Assembly: GCA_026724425.1 (NCBI GenBank) | Contig: JAIUCV010000004.1 | Coordinates: forward strand, 196,001 to 260,000 | Origin: Erythrophleum ivorense | Lineage: Eukaryota > Streptophyta > Magnoliopsida > Fabales > Fabaceae | DNA: 64,000 bases | Direction: 5' to 3' | Shown: positions 24,995 to 37,595 of the stretch, piece after piece | Numbering within the stretch: position 1 is the first letter of the stretch | How the letters are laid out: each line of letters opens with the position of its first letter | Notes under the pieces: generated by a model | What the model saw: only the letters and a program-made list of their open reading frames with translations | The model's database searches: none | Told to the model about the DNA's origin: nothing | Program-made: the position numbers and the translations under genes

Positions 24995-27389
24995 CGTGAT
25001 GGCTGGCTGAAGGAATAAATCAACTCAATTACTAACTCCACTCCAAACTCAAGACTCAACGAAGCACTCTCTCCTCTGCCCTCTACTGATTAATTTCGCA
25101 CAACAATCATGATTACCCGTAAATGAAAATTTTACGAAGGATACAGATCTAATCAATTAGTTACAAATACTATACCAGTCTGCTTTCGATTGAAGAATTT
25201 CAAAATTCTGACCTTTCTAAAAGGAATGGCCGAAGTGGTTTTATTTATTTGATCCACAGCAAGAGTATGTATCATAGCTGCAGCTCATGGCAAGCAGAGA
25301 ACATTCTGCCACCAATCATCGATGATCGAACCATTTTCCTCCCCGGCTGCCCCTTTCGTTTTTATTTAGGAATTTTGATTTTTCACCAACCAGCTTTAAA
25401 TGGTCATTTTTCTTCAAATTCACTATTAATAATGATTTTTACGGTAGCCAACCGGAGAATTTACATGAATATAACAGTATTAGACTATCTGTTATATTTC
25501 ATTAAAAAAAATAGTTACATTTTATATTTCATAAAATTGATGATAGATTATTTATAAGTAAATAACCATCACTGCTTTCTAGAAGATATCATATATATTT
25601 TTTGAAAACCCTCCAATTGAGGGTTTGAAATTCTTTTATTGATAATAGAGTCGTTCTTAATTTTTATCAACATTTTCGTTGCATATTGGATGTGAAAATT
25701 AGAGAAAATATCTTATAAAACTTGTTAACCATGCTAAAATCAAACATCTGAAAACTTTTCGAAGGATATATATATCTCTAATTTATTCGTTTTCAAATGC
25801 TAAATTTGTTATTTTTGTCATGTTTTGTTTTGCACCTCAACCTGATGCTTAATTGCTTTTGCTTTAACTACACTTTATATCCAATTTATCTCGTTATTTT
25901 TTTTCCCCTTCTTTACTAGTTGAGTAGCCTGCAGTTGGGAGCCCACTTCTATAACATCAAGTAGTATTTAAATGCATATTTGATTAGATAAATATTAAGT
26001 ATATAATTAAAGAGATGTAAAAAAATAAGTTGTAAAATATAAATAACTTTCTAATCTTCATTTTTTAAAAAATAAATAAATAAATATTATTAAATAATAA
26101 TTATACAAATAAATAAAATAAATATTAAAAAATTACATATGAATTATATCAGACAAACGAACCAGAGCAGCCTGAAGTATCAATCTCCGCTCTAACGACA
26201 AAGGAAGCCTGTCCTCAAGATCATCCAAGACCAGGGTAAGAAAAGTTTGGCCGGGATGATGCAATGCAAGCAAGTCTACTATAGATTACATAAATTAAAT
26301 TTAGGCTTCAATTTTCCGTGGATAAAGTACATGTGATGTGCCCTTGCAATATGTATTTAAAATAAAGTCACAATTTAATTTTTGAGAGATTATTTTTTTT
26401 ATTTCATCATCTAAAAGTAAAGTTTTTCAATTTAGATTTTAAATGATCACTTTCTTTTTAATTTAGTAGTTTATAAATAAAATCTCTCAATTAATTGTCA
26501 CACATTTTTCCCTATTAAAATTTGTTCTTTTGTTAGGAAAAAATAGGAGCCTATGTAATTATTAACTAATAACATGGACTTGTTCTGCTATCTTCAACCC
26601 TTCAAATAACATCAATTTGCATTATCTTATACTTTAAAGCATTACTTTCTTAGCAATACTCCTTGAGATCGAATTATCATAATTATGGGATTATATTAAA
26701 TTAGTAAATACTAACTTATCTTTTTATAATATTATTAAAGTCATAAAAGCACTAATAAAAAGACTAATTCTTGTTTAGGACTCACATAATAATGAAGCAA
26801 TGTTTTATCCATTTTCTTTCTAATTGCTATTATTAATAGCATGTAATATAAATTACATGTTATAATATCTCGCTTATCTTATAAGAGTATATATCAATTT
26901 GATTTATCAACACCGTATAGATCTTAGTTTAAATAATAAGCACACAAACTATTTGAGCCATATTCTACTATTCCACTCACCTCCTATAACATCTAAAAGA
27001 AAATTCACATTTAATTGCAAATATTATAAATAGTGAAATATATAATTCGACCTATACATATTTATGTGTTTCGATCTCATTTTAACTTTTTTTTTCAAAA
27101 TGACATATTTCTATTTTCTATTATTTCTTTGTGAAATTAGCACTTTTACTGCCTGACTGCCTCACATGGTGAATCTAAATGTCTTATTTTTTTTCTTACT
27201 CTTCATGAGTGCTAAAGGTAGCTATTTATGTAAAAAAGCCAACCTTATCAACTTGTACATCATATTATCACTATATATATGCTATACATGATTACAACAT
27301 AATATATTTATTGTGTCAATAATTAAGTTGTACATATGACATGATACTATATATTTTACGCATACTAAGAAACTTTACATCTTAATACA
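24995..27389. other. Promoter side of the At4g26450-like gene and AT-rich intergenic DNA
   Basis: 25000-25200 probably contains the leader and promoter of the minus-strand gene (CT/GA-rich tracts on either strand). From 25560 onward the DNA is AT-rich with simple repeats and no gene. The reading frame at 25249-25557 has no recognisable domain. Confidence 0.55.
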
Positions 27390-29830
27390 CATTCTAGGTA
27401 TGAGTTTTTGGGTTTCATTAAATGATCAACTAATATCTTATGCGTAAACATATTATAAAGTAACACACTTTTATATTATTGCATCTTTTTTATTTTTGTA
27501 TCTATGTGTTTAGTCTTGTTACGATACTTAAAGCTTTTAATATAGACCATGATGTCTCCTTAATCACAATTAACCAATAATATTGGACTAAATGTTCCAC
27601 CAATGATCATTAAGTGTTTTATAATTCTCTTTTATCATATAACATCTTATATTGTAATAGAGTAGGCAATAAACTTAGCTTCCATAGTGATAAAATATGT
27701 ATATCTGCTTTTTGTTGCTTTAAAATATAGTATCATTATTTAACAAGAATGTATATTTAGAAGTTGATTTATATGTACCTAAATCTCCTCTTTAATTCAT
27801 AGTAGAGTATCTTTTTAAGTGCAAACTTACTTAACAATACAATACATAGTCTACAAAGCCCTTTAAGTGTCTTAGGATTTTTTGACAATATTCTAATGTT
27901 ATTGACCAAGATTTGACTGGTACTAATTCATAAAGCCAATTGCTAATAAATTTTTAACTTTGTACATATCATTGCACATATTATGCCTACAATATTGGAG
28001 TAAGGGACCTTTTTCCATACTTTTCAATGTAAATTTAGTTTGAAAATATATTTTATAACTGAAAATATAGCCTTTTACTACAAGAATATTGATGGGCTTT
28101 GTAGTCTTTCATGTTAAATCACTTTAAAATTTTATAAATATAATTATCTTGAAAAAAGAGCAATTAATTTCTCTAAATGATTTTCTTAGATCTTAAGCCA
28201 AGAATATACTTTATTTTACTCTTATCTTTCATCTCAAAGTTCAAGGATAACTATTATTTGATGGCTATTAAAAAATCTAAACTACTCCTAGTATATTATC
28301 TACATAAAGGATAATACTGTGACATTTTTTTTCAAATCACTTAATGTAAATATGGTAGTCTTCATAGATAATTTGAAATTTACATGAAGTTACTATTTGA
28401 TAAAATTTCAAATATTACTATCTACATAATTGTTTTAGTTAGTAAATGAACCCTTAGAGCTAGTAAACTCTACACTCCATCCTTTTTTCAATGGAATATA
28501 ATGGTTATTCCATATACATTTCTTCCTCTAGTTTGCCATTTAAGAATGTGGTTTTCACATTTATTTGATGTAATTCTAAGTCCAAACTTGCAACTTATAA
28601 CTAGGATAAGTCTAATTGAAATGAATTGTATAATAGGTGAAAAAGTATATTTATAGTTTATATCTTCCTGTTGTGTATATCACTTGGTAATTGAGCATAT
28701 CTTATGTATTTTTTATTAATTTATGTACCTTTCTGTTTATTTGAGAACTCATTTGTTTTCAATTGCCTTTTAGCCACATGAATGACCAACCAAGTCTTAG
28801 ACATGATTTGTCCTTATTGAATCTATCTTTTCTTCTATTACTCTCACCCATTTTTCCTTATCAGGGCCTAATAAAGCCTCTTGAACTATGTTTAACTCCT
28901 TATCATCTAGTTGTATACCTCAAAGTGTTATCCATTCTATCTCAAATTGACTCTTAAGCACACTCTCTTGATTACTCTTAAGTAGTAGGGTTGCCTATAC
29001 AGCATTCTTGTCTTGCACCAAACTACCACTTACATCGACATTTTAAGGTACGACTATTTGTTTCTTACTTTCTAAATCATATGTCTCATAAAAAGATGTA
29101 GCCCTATCAATCTATTTACTTTATTAAGAAATCCATTCTCTAAAAATGCGATATCTTTTAACTCAATTATAGTTATACTTCCATATTTATTTTCACTAAG
29201 AAAAATATAACCCTTTGACTGTTCCAAGTATTAAATAAAGATGCATTTCTTACTTATTGGGCTTAATCCTTATGCTCATGAGAAGTATCATGAACATAAG
29301 CAATTGACCCTATGGTTTTAGAATGCTCAAATCTAATTTATGATTTGTCTAAAATTTATAGGTGTAAAAGCAATTGATTTAAAGGGCAACTCGATTAAGT
29401 ATAACGATATTAATTAATAATGCATCATCCTAATAAGAAATGCATAAGTATATTAGAGCCACTGTTGACTTAACCATATCAAGTGAAGTTTTATTTCTTT
29501 TCTTACTATAAAGTGCTAAAAGTTGTCAATTGTCTCATTAATTCCTTTCTCTTTATAAAGCTCTTTAAATTGATCTGATTAATATTTACATGTTTCGTCA
29601 AAACTCAAGGTTTTAATTTTCTTATTTGTTTGATTCATAACTATGTTCATATAACATTTACAATACTAAGCATCTTTGACTTATGAGATATTAAATAAAC
29701 TTGATTATATCATGAATAACCATCAATAGATGTAATGAAATACTAAGTTTTATGTTTTGCCATCATACTCTTTGGACCATATATATCAGAATGAATTAAT
29801 TGCAATAGATTTTTTGCCTTAATTTTTTTT
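27390..29830 (-). pseudogene. Degenerate Ty1/Copia polyprotein, minus strand
   Basis: Read on the minus strand, the order is integrase, reverse transcriptase, RNase H. An integrase core segment (LIHSDIYGPK then YFITSIDGYS and YLISHKSK) lies at about 29820-29600; an IILYVDNIL motif, the YVDD box with one change, at about 28316-28290; a TMEAKFIA motif of RNase H at about 27690; and KTKHIDTK followed by a DHLMKP-like end at about 27530-27395. Many stops and frameshifts interrupt it. Gag and both LTRs were not identified. The 5' side meets the plus-strand element at about 29.9-30.1 kb. Confidence 0.8.
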
Positions 29831-30149
29831 TTCTTTCAAATAGTTTTCTAATTGCTTTACTTACTAGACAATGTTTATATAGTAACATTTCTAAAATAAA
29901 AATAAATCACAATATCTCTTGTTTTACTGGTCCATTAATTCTTTTTTTTTTTGGGTTTATTAGCGTGTCAACTATTCATATTTAAAGCTAAATTGGAAGA
30001 AAATTATTAGGAAAAATAATGATGTTCATAATTGTACCCAACACAATAAAATCATCATAAAGGAAACTAAAGAACGCAATACAAAAAGGAAAGACAAATG
30101 GGACTGGAGAATAAAAGAGGAACAAAGGTGTTGGAAAAAATCTTGATCA

Positions 30150-31835
30150 AAGACCTTGTCAACAAAATATGTGCAAGGAAGTAGAAAGCTTAAACAAATT
30201 AGAAGCTATGAACACTGATCTACCCATAATAGATTTGAAACTTCTAATCGAATGGAGACATTCTCCATCATACCCTATGTAGTACATTATCGAAAATCCT
30301 AATGAAAGATTGAGAACAAGAGCATCATTCAAACAAAGCAACCTAGTATTTCTTTCACAAATTAAACCCAGGACTATAGAGGAAGCACTGAAAGATGAGG
30401 ACTAGATAGCTATAATGGAAGAAGAACTAAATCAATTTAGAAAAAATTAGGTATGGAGATTGGTGAAACCTCAATGTCTAAATAATATGAACAAAGTGGG
30501 TGTTTCAAAATAAATTAGATGAACAAGAAAAAGTCATAAGGAACGAAGCTAGACTTGTGACCCAATGGTACTCTCAATTATAAGAAATTGACTTTGATGG
30601 AACCTATGCCCCAATTGCTAGACTTGAATCTATTCGCATGTTGCTTTTTTTATAAATTTCAAATTATATCAAATGGACATAAAAAAAATGCCTTATTGAA
30701 TGGATTTATCCATAAAAAAGTGTATGTCAAGCAACTCCCTGATTTTAACAATAAAAATTTGTCAAATCATATTTATAAACTTTTAAAAGCTCTTTATGAG
30801 TTAAAACAAGCTCCTAGAGCTTGGTATAAAAGATTGAGCAATTTTTTTTTTATAAACCAAGTTCATTAAAGGAAAAATTGACATCGCTCTCTTCATCAAA
30901 AGGTATGAAAACAATTATTTACTTATTCAAATTTATGTTGATGATATTATATTTGGAAGTCCTAATTAGCTTATTTGTCAAGAATTTTCTAAGTTTATAC
31001 AAAGTGAATTTGAAATGAGTATAATAAGAGAAATAAACTTTTTTCTTGGTCTATAAATTAAACAAACATGAAAAGAAAATTTTATTAATCAAGCAAAATA
31101 CACCAAGGAGCTGCTCAAAAAGTGCGATTTTGAAAATGAAAAGTCCATGGGAACTCCGATGTGTCCATTAACAAATCTTGACAAAAATGAAAATGGTAAA
31201 AATATTGATAAAAAACTGTATAAAGGTATGACTGGATCTTTTTTTTATCTCATAGCAAGTAGACCAGACATCATCTTTAGTATATGTAAATGTGCTATAT
31301 TTCAATTCAATCCTAAGGAATCTCACTGTATTGCTGTAAAAAAAAATTTATATGTGGTGGTTACACAAGATTGTGGCTTATGGCATCCAAGATTTATTAA
31401 ACTTGAACTAGTGGGATATGCAAATGTTAATTTTACAAGTGATAAGCTTGATAAAAAAAAACACCATTGGCACTTGTCAATTTCTGGGAACAGCTTTAAT
31501 GTCCTGGTTTAGCAAGAAACAAAGCTCAGTGGCCTTATTAACTGCTGAAGCAGAATATATGGCAGTAAGAGGTTGTTACACTTAACTTCAAGCAAATTCC
31601 AATTTTTTATAACAATATGAATATTATTTGTTTGACCAAAAATCTTATACATTACTTTCGAACTAAATATATTGAAGTTAAATATCACCTCATCCAAGAC
31701 CATATACAATAAGAAGATGTTGAGGTAAGATACATATAAACTGAATAGTAATTGGCTAATATCTTTACAAAACCTTTATTGGAAAACAAATTTTTTGTGC
31801 TAAGAAAAGGTATAGACATGATTAACCATGTTTGA
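30150..31835 (+). pseudogene. Degenerate SIRE-type Copia pol
   Basis: Three-frame reading gives the end of integrase (ERLRTRASF at about 30305), then RTIEEALKDED and EEELNQF at about 30370-30440, a KWVFQNKLDEQ-like block, ALYELKQAPRAWYKRLS at 30790-30840, YVDDIIFGS at about 30934-30960, ASRPDIIFSI at 31255-31285, VALLTAEAEYMAV at 31530-31568 and QLANIFTKPL at about 31752-31782. The wording of these blocks is that of the SIRE/Maximus lineage of Copia. Numerous stops and short gaps make it inactive. Gag, protease and most of integrase are missing upstream, so the element is 5'-truncated at about 30.0-30.15 kb. Confidence 0.85.
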
Positions 31836-32199
31836 TATACATATATTGCATGTTTTGCATGTTTATTGTATTTTTTATGTGTTTATTCTATATTTTGAAA
31901 ACTTGTTAACTGGTTGAAAACCTTGTTGATAAAATCTCTGAGGCCATGAAAAGTCAAATGTATGTTGACCATGAAATAGTGCACCAGAAATACTACACCA
32001 TCTTCTTCACCAATCAAAATATCGTGTGTGCTCTATGCTTTCAAATTAGATATTCTCTCTCCTCTAAAGTAGTTATGAAAAGGAGTGCATAGACGTGGTA
32101 GATAAAAAGCCTAGCCACTCTCTCTCCATATCAATAACTGACATGGTAGAAAAAGCATTTTATAGCACATTTCATCTAGCCCTCTTCAAAATATTGTTT

Positions 32200-34035
32200 C
32201 CACTCCTCTAAAGATATCCTCCAAACCCTAGCAACGCAAGAAACTTGTCTCTGCCTCGACTCAAAATGCTCAGAACAAAAATGGTGGTGCACAAATCCAC
32301 ACCATCACAAAGTTTTCCTCTCTTTGACTCTAAATCCAGTCAATCTCCTTTAAATAATGCTCAACGATAGCCACAATCATCTTCAATGTCTATTTATCAT
32401 TGCTAAACATGATGAGCAATTCATTATAAACCTTTAAAATTCAAGATATTAAAACAACATTCTTGCCAACCTTCTCCAACAAGTACACCCGTAAAAGACT
32501 CCCAGAACTCCAAGAAAACAATATCTAACAAGGATATTTCATAATCATATCCCACTTCCTCAAAAGAAGTTTTTGATGCTTATAAAGGTAAATGCTTTGT
32601 TTAACCATTATTTACTTCAAAAGGAAAGAAATTGAAAGGAGTGTCTGAAGAAGATCACTCAGGTGAGTCCACTGAAGAAATTCGATTTGACTTAAATGAC
32701 TTTGCTAACTCTAGAGATTTTCTATCAACAAAAGAAAAAGAAAGGTACAACTTTAATTTTAGATGATGTTCTATGGCGTGTGGAAGAATAGTGTCTTTGC
32801 AAAAACTTAAACCCATCCATTGTGATATTGAACAACCTTTCTTAGATATAAAATGGCATAAGATACTTAAACTATAGGAAGAAGTGTATAAGGAACTAAT
32901 TAGATTGTTTTATGCTAATATGTCAATTATGGATGACGATTTTTCCATCATCTCATTTTTCAAAGGTAGAAGGATTGTATTAACTAAAAAGAAATTAAGC
33001 AAAATTTTGGGAATGTTCTTTACTGGAGAATCCTACTTCTTTCAAAAGATACGGGGCAAAGAATTTTCAGTCACATATGAGGCTGCCAAGGATTATTTAG
33101 TTGAACTTCTAAACCTCATTTCTTTTAGTAGAGTGAATGGTCTTGCATTATATTTTGAACGTAGAATCATGGCTTACATCATCAACACCTATTTGTTGCC
33201 TTGATCACAATCCTTAGAATCATTGAATAAGCAGGATGTTTGTCTTTTGTATTGTCTTATAACCAAGACTCCCATTGATCGAGGTAACAAATAGGTGTTA
33301 ATGATGTATGGCAGAATCCACTTACATCACTAACCCGTCTGCCAATCTTTCTTATAGAATGCTATTCACTAAAGTCTTCAAAACTTACTAGATTAATTTG
33401 CATCCTTACCCTTCCATCATTATAAATACCACCTACAATGAAGTTACTTTTAGATTAATGCAGCATACTCCAATGGGGATAAGGTGGATTAGAATGATAA
33501 ATGTTGTGGCACCTTCTGACTAAAATGCACCTCCTACAGCTGTCTCTGGTCATGCTAATCATGGCAAAGCCCCTATGTCCCCTCCAGTAGCTGACTCCCG
33601 TGGCAAGGCTCTAGCCTCCCCTGCATCTTCTCCCATTGTTGAACATCCCTCCTCTTTTGCTCCAAATGCCTCTTCATCTTAGGACTCTCTTGTCATGCTA
33701 CAAAAAATGCTTAAAGTTCAAATTTCATTGAATCACATGTTTGCTGATTATTTAAAAAACATCAATGCACAGCTCAGATGAATGATCAAATTGGTAAACT
33801 TAGCACCAGTGTTGGCACCACGTAAAGTCTCTTACAAAAATATAGGCCTATCAGTCAATAACTCCAAGCTGTCTATCGAGAGCTTAAAGTTGCAAAATGT
33901 GGCATCAACTTGAAGGCTACTGCTATTAATCTTCGGCTTTAGGACGTTGATATTGCTCTTATAGATTCTATTAAAGCACTCAAAGCTATCTGTAGATGGT
34001 GTTAACTTCCTGGTCTCTCATTTTTTGACTGGCCT
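32200..34035 (+). pseudogene. Env-like / putative plant transposon protein region of the SIRE element
   Basis: SIRE elements carry an extra reading frame between pol and the 3' LTR. Here a clear open piece at 32884-33204 (KELIRLFYANMS..., GRRIVLTKKKLSKILGM) matches the putative plant transposon protein domain found in that frame. It is followed at 33525-33680 by a Pro/Ser/Ala-rich stretch and at 33700-34010 by a helical region. Several in-frame stops are present. The role of this frame in SIRE elements is debated; it is annotated only as a broken remnant. Confidence 0.65.
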
Positions 34036-34590
34036 ATAATGGTATTTTTTTTTAAGAAACCATTTTATTCTTTTAACTATCATTGACTACTAGATACTGG
34101 ATGTATCTTTCTTGTTATTTTTTGTTTTTCTTATTGGATATTATCTCTCTGGTTATTTTTTGATTATCTTACTGGCTGTTCTCTCTAGTTAATTTCTAAA
34201 TCTTATATTTCTGGTTCTTTTCTACCTTATTACTAGTTTATTTCTAGATATTATATTGCTCAATCCTCTTATATCTTATTATTTCCTAGTTGATGCTCGT
34301 TTATTTCTCTATCTTTTTTGTTGCTAACAAAAAAAGGGAAAACAAGATTTATACAATTGTTGTTCTTACTACGCACTTCTAGTTATAGTTGATATTAACA
34401 CAATTTATACTATTGTTGGTAACAAAGTTTATATTTTGTAAGGTAACATAGCTTATACCTTTTTTTTTTTTTGCCTTTGTGCTTTGGTCTCTGTACTCAA
34501 TTCATCTATCAAAAGGGAGCCTATCTATTTTCTACACATTTGTTAGGACTTTTATCACCTAGATTTTGTCATCATAAAAAAAAGGAAGAT

Positions 34591-35712
34591 TGTTGGCTCA
34601 ATGGCTTTTCAACCACTCTTATGTTTAATGATTCTAAAAATCGAAGTAAGATAAAAAGCCTATTTTGTGATTTATTTTGTTGTAGCTTTTTATGTGACCT
34701 ACAAAAAGCATGAAAATCCATTGAACTCTTTGCACTAATTTGTCTTCTTGCTAAAAAGCTATAAGCTACCTCTGCTTTTCACTTTGCTGTGTATCTATTT
34801 CTGACTCATTATTAAGCCAACTCTCTTTTATCTTAAGTCTTTCAAGAGCATTAATAAATATTAATTGAGACAAGACAACTAGAAATACTCTACATGTTAT
34901 CGTTTCATCTGGAAGTGTTAGATAGAAGCAGAAAATATGAAAGAAACCTGTGAAGAATGGTATGCGAAGCATCCTAAAAACATTTGAAGAATCCAGCTGC
35001 ATCATGGCTATACAAGTTCTATGATAATCTAACCCTTCAATGGTCAAATTTTAAAAGAAGCTTTCCAATGGCTAGTTTTTTTGCTAATATATAAGATGCA
35101 GTAACTTTGAACAGAAGACACTGAGAAATAAAAAAAGAGAAATTGTTTTTAGCTTTATAATCTTCTTTGTTCTCATTGCAAATTATTGCCAAGTGTCTTG
35201 TTCATCTAACTATTGAGAGTCTAAACTGTAAGCCTTATTTTAATCCCTTACTGTCTATATGAGTTCTTGAATTTCATAATAATTGTGTGAAAGAATCTTA
35301 GAAAAAAAATAAAGCTATGTGCAAGTTGTAAACTCTGTAAAAATTCTATGTGAGTTTAGAAATCTAACTTCTTGGTTGTATACTCTGATTTTACATGGTA
35401 GAAATCTCTTTAAGTTGCAAAGGGATTGGACATAAGTCATGTACACCAAACCAAGATATATCAACTGTATTCTCCTCTTTACTTTGCTTTTTATCTTTGT
35501 CTTGGTATTCGTATAGAAATCTTGTTGATAAGGTCCTACTTTATCTCCTTAATTTTTTTCTATTCAATTAGTTTTTATAAGATCGTATCGACAATATCTT
35601 ATTCTGTCTACAAATTTTTTGGTTTTACAATTTTACTTTAATTATTAATTAATTTTTGCAATAGCACTTATCCATTCTCTCTCTAGGTGCATTTTTCAAG
35701 AAAGCCCTGACA
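34591..35712 (+). mobile_element. Probable 3' LTR of the SIRE-type element
   Basis: A purine tract AAAAAAAAAGGAAGA at about 34575-34589 is followed by TGTTGGCTCAATGG, the expected polypurine-tract/LTR junction. The right end is placed at CCTGACA (35706-35712) because it ends in CA, but an end at 35666 is also possible. No matching 5' LTR was seen in the window, in line with a 5'-truncated element. Confidence 0.5.
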
Positions 35713-37595
35713 AAATGACTTTACAAAAAAATAGAGTATTTGATTAAGATTTTGTGTGACATAATATGGTAATCAAATCCAAGAATATTTTGATGATAAG
35801 ATAAGATACAACCTATGCAACAATTTGATGTTGAAGTGAATAATAATTAAAGTTTTTAAAATTAAGATCTTACATAAGGTTGGACAAGGGTTAAAATAAA
35901 TCCATTTATAAGATTGGACCAAAGATCATCAAATCTTACCAGTTATGACTAAAAAAATTATATAATAACAAAATTTTTATGTCAGCATGAAACTATGAAA
36001 ATCTCATCATACTTCAATAAAAAGTCATAAGTTGCATATGTAACAAATTTCAAAAACCTAAAAAAATAAATATCAAAAAATAATAATTTCAAGCACTAAC
36101 CAACAAATATCAAGACACGAGGAAGCAAAACTAACACCAAACAAACCTTGACAGAAACCTGAAGCCTTCGAAACTTTGACGGAAGCCAACGAACAAAGGC
36201 TAAGAGGCGCACAACAACCAAACAATGAAATGAAGCAAGAGAACAATAGCAAAAGCAACCAAATGACAACGTCAAAAGCAACTAAAGAAGCAAGAGAGCA
36301 CAAGTGATTTGGGGGGTTTTGAAACCCTCAAACAAAACGCACCATCTTGGTACATTAGAACACATAGATATGGCGTGTTTTAGGCCTATTTTAAAAATTT
36401 TTAAAAAAATAAAAAAGGAACCATCAGGTTTGTTTAGGATGAAACTATCACGCAATATTGTTTCCAAGATCATGATCTCAACATAATCCCAGTCAGTTTT
36501 GATCTTGCGAGTGATTAGGATACTTTTTTGGGTTGCAAGATTGTGAGATCGCACAACCTTGCAAGCGATCGTGACAACATTGATAATAATAATACTAATT
36601 TTATTATTTTTGACATTGAAGACATCTATTATAATGTTGATCTGAAGTCAATTGATAATAAATTGTAGATTTAATTATTATTTTAATTGTTGGCCCAAAA
36701 AAATCTATTAATTTAATTTCTTAACCTTTTTATTTGTATTAATTTAGTCTCTTTACTTCTAATTTGTACTATATATTAAAAATTCCTTTAAAATATTAAA
36801 TAAAATTAAAGAATGAATATGATACAGATTGAAAGTTAAGAAATTAAATTAAAAAAAGAATTAAGTTAAAACAATTAAATAAGTCAAGGGATCAAAATAA
36901 TAGTTAAAATAAATTTATTAATATTAAAGTTTTTGTAAATTCAAAATTTCTTTGCATTTATCTCCTCCGTTTCAAAAGTATAGAGATCCAATGATAAAGA
37001 CATTTCAACTTGGGGATATATCATTTCTTAATAAATATCGACGAAGGGCTATATTGTACCGTACTAATATTGGGCGTTATTAAGATTCGTTGTTTAGGTA
37101 AACCTCTAGAAAGAATAAAAAAAAAATTCTAGTTATAATGATAAATCAAATTATTCAAGTTTGGGTATTTACATTATTTTAGTTAATTTTCTATTTCCCT
37201 GTTCCCATCCTACATCTTGACTAAAACTGAGCAATGAATTTGCAGAGTAAGCACTCATTAAACTCTGGAATAGAAGTATCACTTTCACCGAAATAAGAGT
37301 AACGGCCTAACAACGAGTGCATTGCCACAGTTGTGTTAAACTTACAGTACGGAGTTAAACTTACAGTACGGAGGTATATGGTGAATTTGTCTTGAGTCCA
37401 AATTTTCTGCAATTCATAAATGGATTACATATAATATGGTTGAAGAGATAAGGAAAAACGAAAAAATAGATATAAAAAAAAAAGAAAATTAATACACACA
37501 CACACTCACATATATATATATATATATACTTTCATTCTTTTATGTCTCTTTTCAATTTCACCCAACTACAAAGAATTCAATTTGGAATTCAGTTA
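35713..37595. other. Intergenic DNA between the SIRE element and the TNP gene
   Basis: No supported gene. The overlapping minus frames at 36073-36303 and 36096-36281 are low-complexity and hydrophobic by composition. A 19-bp unit, GTTAAACTTACAGTACGGA, is directly duplicated at about 37335-37372, and an (AC)n/(AT)n microsatellite lies at 37494-37529 just past the 3' end of the TNP gene. Confidence 0.55.

Noticed and set aside
36073..36303. Hydrophobic minus-strand frame that looks like a membrane protein
   Set aside because: Repetitive Leu/Cys/Ser translation of a simple A/C-rich stretch, with two overlapping frames giving similar results; no start context or family match.
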